Source of the DNA: Auxenochlorella pyrenoidosa | Lineage: Eukaryota > Chlorophyta > Trebouxiophyceae > Chlorellales > Chlorellaceae | Length of the DNA stretch: 36,866 nt | Direction of reading: 5' to 3' | Assembly (NCBI GenBank): GCA_001430745.1 | Contig: KQ481971.1 | Span: forward strand, 289,251-326,116 | In this document: piece after piece, positions 33,501-36,866 of the stretch | Numbering within the stretch: position 1 is the stretch's first letter | Layout of the letters: the number at the start of each line of letters is the position of its first letter | Notes under the pieces: generated by a model | What the model was told of the DNA's origin: nothing | What the model saw: the letters and a program-made list of their open reading frames with translations, nothing else | Database searches by the model: none | Made by a program: the position numbers and the translations under genes

Positions 33501-36051
33501 CCTTGCACAGCCACCTCTTCCGCGGCCCGCCTCTCTGCCTGGCGCAGGCATGCAAAATTTTGATTGACAAGGAAGTCATGGCTTCTATGGGGCCTGAAAA
33601 GGCAATGAGCCTGCCCTCCGCCCTGCTGGCCAAACTGGATGAGGTGAGGCGTGTGTTGTTCGGTGGGGTAGTCTGCGCTGGGCGCGCCTCTGGATTCAAC
33701 GACCTCTCAGGATGGCTGTATGCCAGTGCCGAATGCATGCTTTCTAGTCAAAATGCGCCCGCCTGCATACCAGTTGACGGACAAGTGATGACGCAAGGTC
33801 TTGGGGGTGCGCTGACCTGTCCTGCCGCTCTCGCGTCGACTGCTTGCAGGAGGCAGGCCTGCTGGCGTCACTACGGTATCCAAACATCGTGTCCTTCCTG
33901 GGCATCTGCACGTCGCCTCCCTGCATTGTGACAGGTGTGATTTGCCATAGGGTGACACAGTGCAGCACGCATGTTCTGCTGTGTTCCCCATCGTCGCATG
34001 TCAGAGAAAGTTGTGAATGGTGCGCAGTGTGAGACACTGTGCTTACGTCTCGCTCCTACGCCTCACCATGCTCGCTTGCACATGCAGAGTACTGCTCGCG
34101 TGGCTCCTTGACGGGAGTCTTGATGCGTGCAAAGGAGGACTCGGCTTTTGCCCGCATGCTCACCTGGGAGCGCAGGCTGGAAATGGTGCGCGTTGCAGCT
34201 GTGCAGGGCCACTGTACACTGGCAAGCCCAGCCTGCCGGCTCCCGTACCACCACACCACTCAGGCATGTGGCCCTCGTTCTCTTAAAACCTCTGAGAGCT
34301 TTGTTCTGACCAGCCACCTGCACTCCCGCTGTCCTTGCCCGCCTCTGCCTCGCAGGCGCTGGACGCTGCGTTTGGCATGTTGTGAGTGTCGGGGCCTGCT
34401 TGTTTCCCCGTCTGCTCGAGAGGTGCCAACAGTGATCTGTTGGGTGTGAAGGGTCCGCTGGTTTGCTCACAGGGCTTGAACCAAATTTTCCCGCAACCAC
34501 TGCAGATACCTGCACACGCGCTCGCCGCACATTGTACATCGCGACCTCAAGTCTCCTAACCTGCTTGTGGAGCAGTCGTGGCGTTTGAAGGTAGGACTTC
34601 GCCAGGCAGGCGTCCATGGGAGCAACCTGCACCTGCCATAGCACCAGTAACTAATCAGTCTGTATGCGAGCGCGAGCCCGCCCCCCCCCCCCACCCCCCC
34701 CGCACCCCCCGCACCCCCACCCCCCACCCCCACCCCCCCAGGTCACTGACTTCAACCTGTCAAGGTTTGTGGAGGACAATCTCAAGACTCGCAGCAGCAG
34801 CATGGCGGTGAGGAACTCGTGCATGCCAATGACATTACACGTCAGGTGGAGAGATCTGGCAACGCAGCGAGCTGCAGGCCCTGTCCAAAAACTTGCACTC
34901 GCTGTCAACTCCCTGCCTCTTCTGTGCCCTTGCAGGCCATGAACCCGGTGAGGGAGCAGGGGGAAGGATGTTCTGGGCGGAACGTCTGTGGGAAAAGGCT
35001 GGTCCCTCTTCTTCAGACCTGCCCTGGACGTGATTCTTCCCAGCCCCGCATGTGCTCGACTCCTTAAACCCAAACGGCGTGCCTGCTTTGCCCTTGCACT
35101 CCCGCCATGGGAGTCGTGCAGCGGTGGTTGAGCCCCGAGGTGATGCGGGGTGAGCGCGCCACCAAGGCTGCCGACGTCTTCGCCTTCGCTGTGGTCATGT
35201 GAGCTGCATAGAGGCTTGTGCACTGCACGCGCCCTGGCCCAAGCTTAGCACTGCTGCTTGCTAGCTCTCCTCCTCCATGCTGCCTTGTGTTTTGTCACAC
35301 GGCCTGCTTCTCCCACTTCGCACAGGTGGGAATTGTTGACCTGGGAGCTCCCTTGGGCAACTTCGGGACCCTGGCAGGTGCAGCATGTGTCCTGTTAGTT
35401 GCTAGGCAGCAGGGCTGGCGCATGTTGCCGCAGCGAGCAACTTGTCAGCTCTTCTCGAGCAATCTCATGCCTGATGATGCAAACGTTCGTCTTTGGCGGG
35501 CCGCCATGCTCTCTAACCAGCTCGTACGTCCCTGGCGTAGCTGGTGAACCTCATCACAAATGGCGGGCGCCTGGAGATCCCTGCCCGCGAGCAGCTGCCC
35601 GGCGCGGACACTCCCCAGTTTGATGGTCTGGACGCGTAAGTTGCGCTGCTCAAGTGAGGGCAATGGGCACAGTTGCATTTTTGATCGCTGGTTTGCTGTG
35701 GGCTTGGGAAGCCTGCTGCAACCTCACCACTCAGGTCCCACCTCACCTCGACTATCCTAGTGATAACCATCCATCGTGGCACCCGCTGCGCCCATGCACT
35801 CTGTGCCCGCCTTTCCATCGCAGGCGCTGCTGGGCACACGATGCGGCAGCACGGCCCACCTTTGAGGAGATTATCCCTGAGCTGCGGTCAGTTTTTCTGC
35901 TTTTCTTACTTCAGCCACTTGTATCAAATGAATATGAGAATCCATCTGGCGGGGCATTCAGGGTCACTTGAATCCTGCTTCGGGCTCACGTCTCCACCCG
36001 CCATCCTGCAGGGCACTGCTGGAGCAGACATGCAGCGCTGGCTGCCAATAA
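30558..36051 (+). CDS. Receptor-like TKL protein kinase with proline-rich ectodomain, 5' end unresolved
   Basis: Single-pass membrane kinase of the TKL (CTR1/Raf-like) group. Ectodomain exons join in phase: up to RTPRDAF (donor 30586), [20 protein letters not shown] (about 30735-30819), [20 protein letters not shown], then [20 protein letters not shown] and a proline-rich region with [18 protein letters not shown]. The membrane segment [14 protein letters not shown] plus [10 protein letters not shown] is split by an intron at 31926. A disordered juxtamembrane region follows. Kinase motifs in order: [13 protein letters not shown] (about 33182), [21 protein letters not shown] (the VAxK lysine), [57 protein letters not shown] (34526-34580), [20 protein letters not shown] (DFN, not DFG), [31 protein letters not shown], and [16 protein letters not shown]. 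The stop is TAA 36049-36051. A start codon and signal peptide were not found, and a frame break is suspected near 33163. Confidence 0.8.
34679..34740 (+). repeat. C-rich tract forming the 3' splice site of a kinase intron
   Basis: About 60 bases of almost pure C with scattered A and G, ending in CCCCCCCAG directly before the exon that starts VTDFNLSRF. It serves as the polypyrimidine tract but with hardly any T. The opposite strand has strong G-quadruplex pattern. Confidence 0.8.
34936..34947 (+). other. 12-base microexon in the kinase activation segment
   Basis: CAG, then GCC ATG AAC CCG, then GTGAGG: a phase-0 exon of four codons (A-M-N-P). It lies between the exon ending SSSMA (donor after 34807) and the exon starting RWLSPEVM. 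The joined product MAAMNPRWLSPEV matches the N-P-R-W-x-x-P-E pattern common in TKL kinases, which supports real inclusion. Confidence 0.7.
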
Positions 36052-36734
36052 GCCACCCTCGCACCGTGCGCCAGCAGCCTGCGGGCTGACGCTGCAAACG
36101 GCAGGAATGTCAGCCAGCAGGTTGACCTTCTGGGCACGGCGGGTCCAAGTGGCAGTATTGTTTGCAATGAGAGCTCATCACCACTCAACTCACGAAATCA
36201 GCCTTGTGTATATTGCCATCCTGAGCGTTTGCCCACCCCCTCCCCTGCCTGTTTCTCCTTGCTCCTCTCCGTCACCGTTCCCACCTAAACTTCGTTTCCC
36301 CCAGCCCCAAGCTGTCTCTTAGGGGTCTGTGTTGCAAGGTCCGTTGCGGTTAGACAGATTTTAAGTCCAAGTCCAAACAAGCACAAGCAAGCAAGCGGCT
36401 AGCACCTCATCACCGCACAACCGACTACACACCTTGTCTACCGCCAGTCTGTGGGATACGGCTGCCTGCGCCCATCTGGCTCAGCCCTCTGCCCGTTGGG
36501 CAGACTTGCTAGACTGGCGCTTGGGTTGCACAGAGGGGAAGGCGCACAGAAATGAAGGCAGGAGCAACTGCAGGCTCAAGTCACAGGCTGCTGCCAGCGC
36601 ATGCAGGGTGCCTCAGTTGCTGCCACCCGCCGCGTCGCTGCCGTTCCGCGGTAGCTCTCCCACCAGCTGGCGACGGGCCGGCGCTGCCACCGCCGGGGGC
36701 CTGCAGCCTGCCTCTCGCCCTGCCCGCCCCTCTG
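36052..36734. other. Convergent intergenic region at right end
   Basis: Between the kinase stop and the stop of the minus-strand gene at the window edge; should hold both 3' UTRs. I see no TGTAA or TTACA signal, no conserved coding block and no RNA gene. Confidence 0.45.
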
Positions 36735-36866
36735 TCACTCCACGGGCGTGGCCTCCAGGTCGAAGATGGAGGTGCCCAGCACGCGGCAGCGCCGCAGCTG
36801 GCCCACCTCCAGGGGCGCCAGCCCGGAGCCCTCCTCGGGGGCCAGCAGGAAGACGATGGGGTCGAT
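36735..36866 (-). CDS. C-terminal end of an unidentified protein
   Basis: Reading the minus strand from the window edge gives 43 codons without interruption (IDPIVFLLAPEEGSG, LAPLEVGQLRRCRVLGTSIF, DLEATPVE) and a TGA at 36735-36737. The residue mix and third-position GC bias are those of real coding sequence in this genome, and the strand fits a gene convergent with the kinase. The family is not recognised; the rest of the gene lies beyond the window. Confidence 0.6.
   Translation of the reverse strand: MDPIVFLLAPEEGSGLAPLEVGQLRRCRVLGTSIFDLEATPVE

Overview
This window looks like nuclear DNA of a green alga, most likely a trebouxiophyte of the Chlorella clade. The evidence is high GC, genes broken into many short exons by mostly GT-AG introns with a few GC-AG introns, TGTAA poly(A)-type signals as used by chlorophytes, a nuclear gene for the chloroplast Rieske protein, and a plant-type plastid aldo/keto reductase. 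No operons, ribosome binding sites, CRISPR arrays, transposons, tRNAs or rRNAs were seen. Gene models were built by joining conserved protein blocks across splice sites that agree in reading phase. Exon edges are therefore good where stated and approximate elsewhere.

Layout: (1) 1-4162, minus: glutamate decarboxylase, with its C-terminal end beyond the left edge. (2) 4754-7957, minus: a MATE-family transporter with a probable plastid targeting peptide. (3) 8431-12117, minus: a membrane-anchored SGNH/GDSL-type hydrolase. (4) 12579-13955, minus: a HIT (HINT-type) nucleotide-binding protein. (5) 14100-16970, plus: a Tas-like aldo/keto reductase, divergent from the HIT gene over a gap of only about 145 bp. 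(6) 17329-23047, plus: a large low-complexity protein joining a Tudor-like fold to a C-terminal DCD (development and cell death) domain, with a 312-base run of N in one of its last introns. (7) 23619-25249, minus: PETC, the Rieske subunit of cytochrome b6f. (8) 25983-29090, minus: an unrecognised secreted protein made of two modules that arose by duplicating a block of exons. (9) about 30558-36051, plus: a single-pass receptor-like TKL protein kinase with a proline-rich ectodomain; its 5' end is unresolved. (10) 36735-36866, minus: the C-terminal 43 residues of another protein.

The genes do not form an obvious pathway. Several act in the chloroplast (PETC, probably the MATE transporter and the aldo/keto reductase). 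Others act at the cell surface or in the secretory route (SGNH hydrolase, two-module secreted protein, receptor kinase). I found no new multi-gene system. The two items most likely to be undescribed are the exon-duplicated secreted protein (25983-29090) and the Tudor-DCD protein with its repeated GFTIPKRAP motif (17329-23047).
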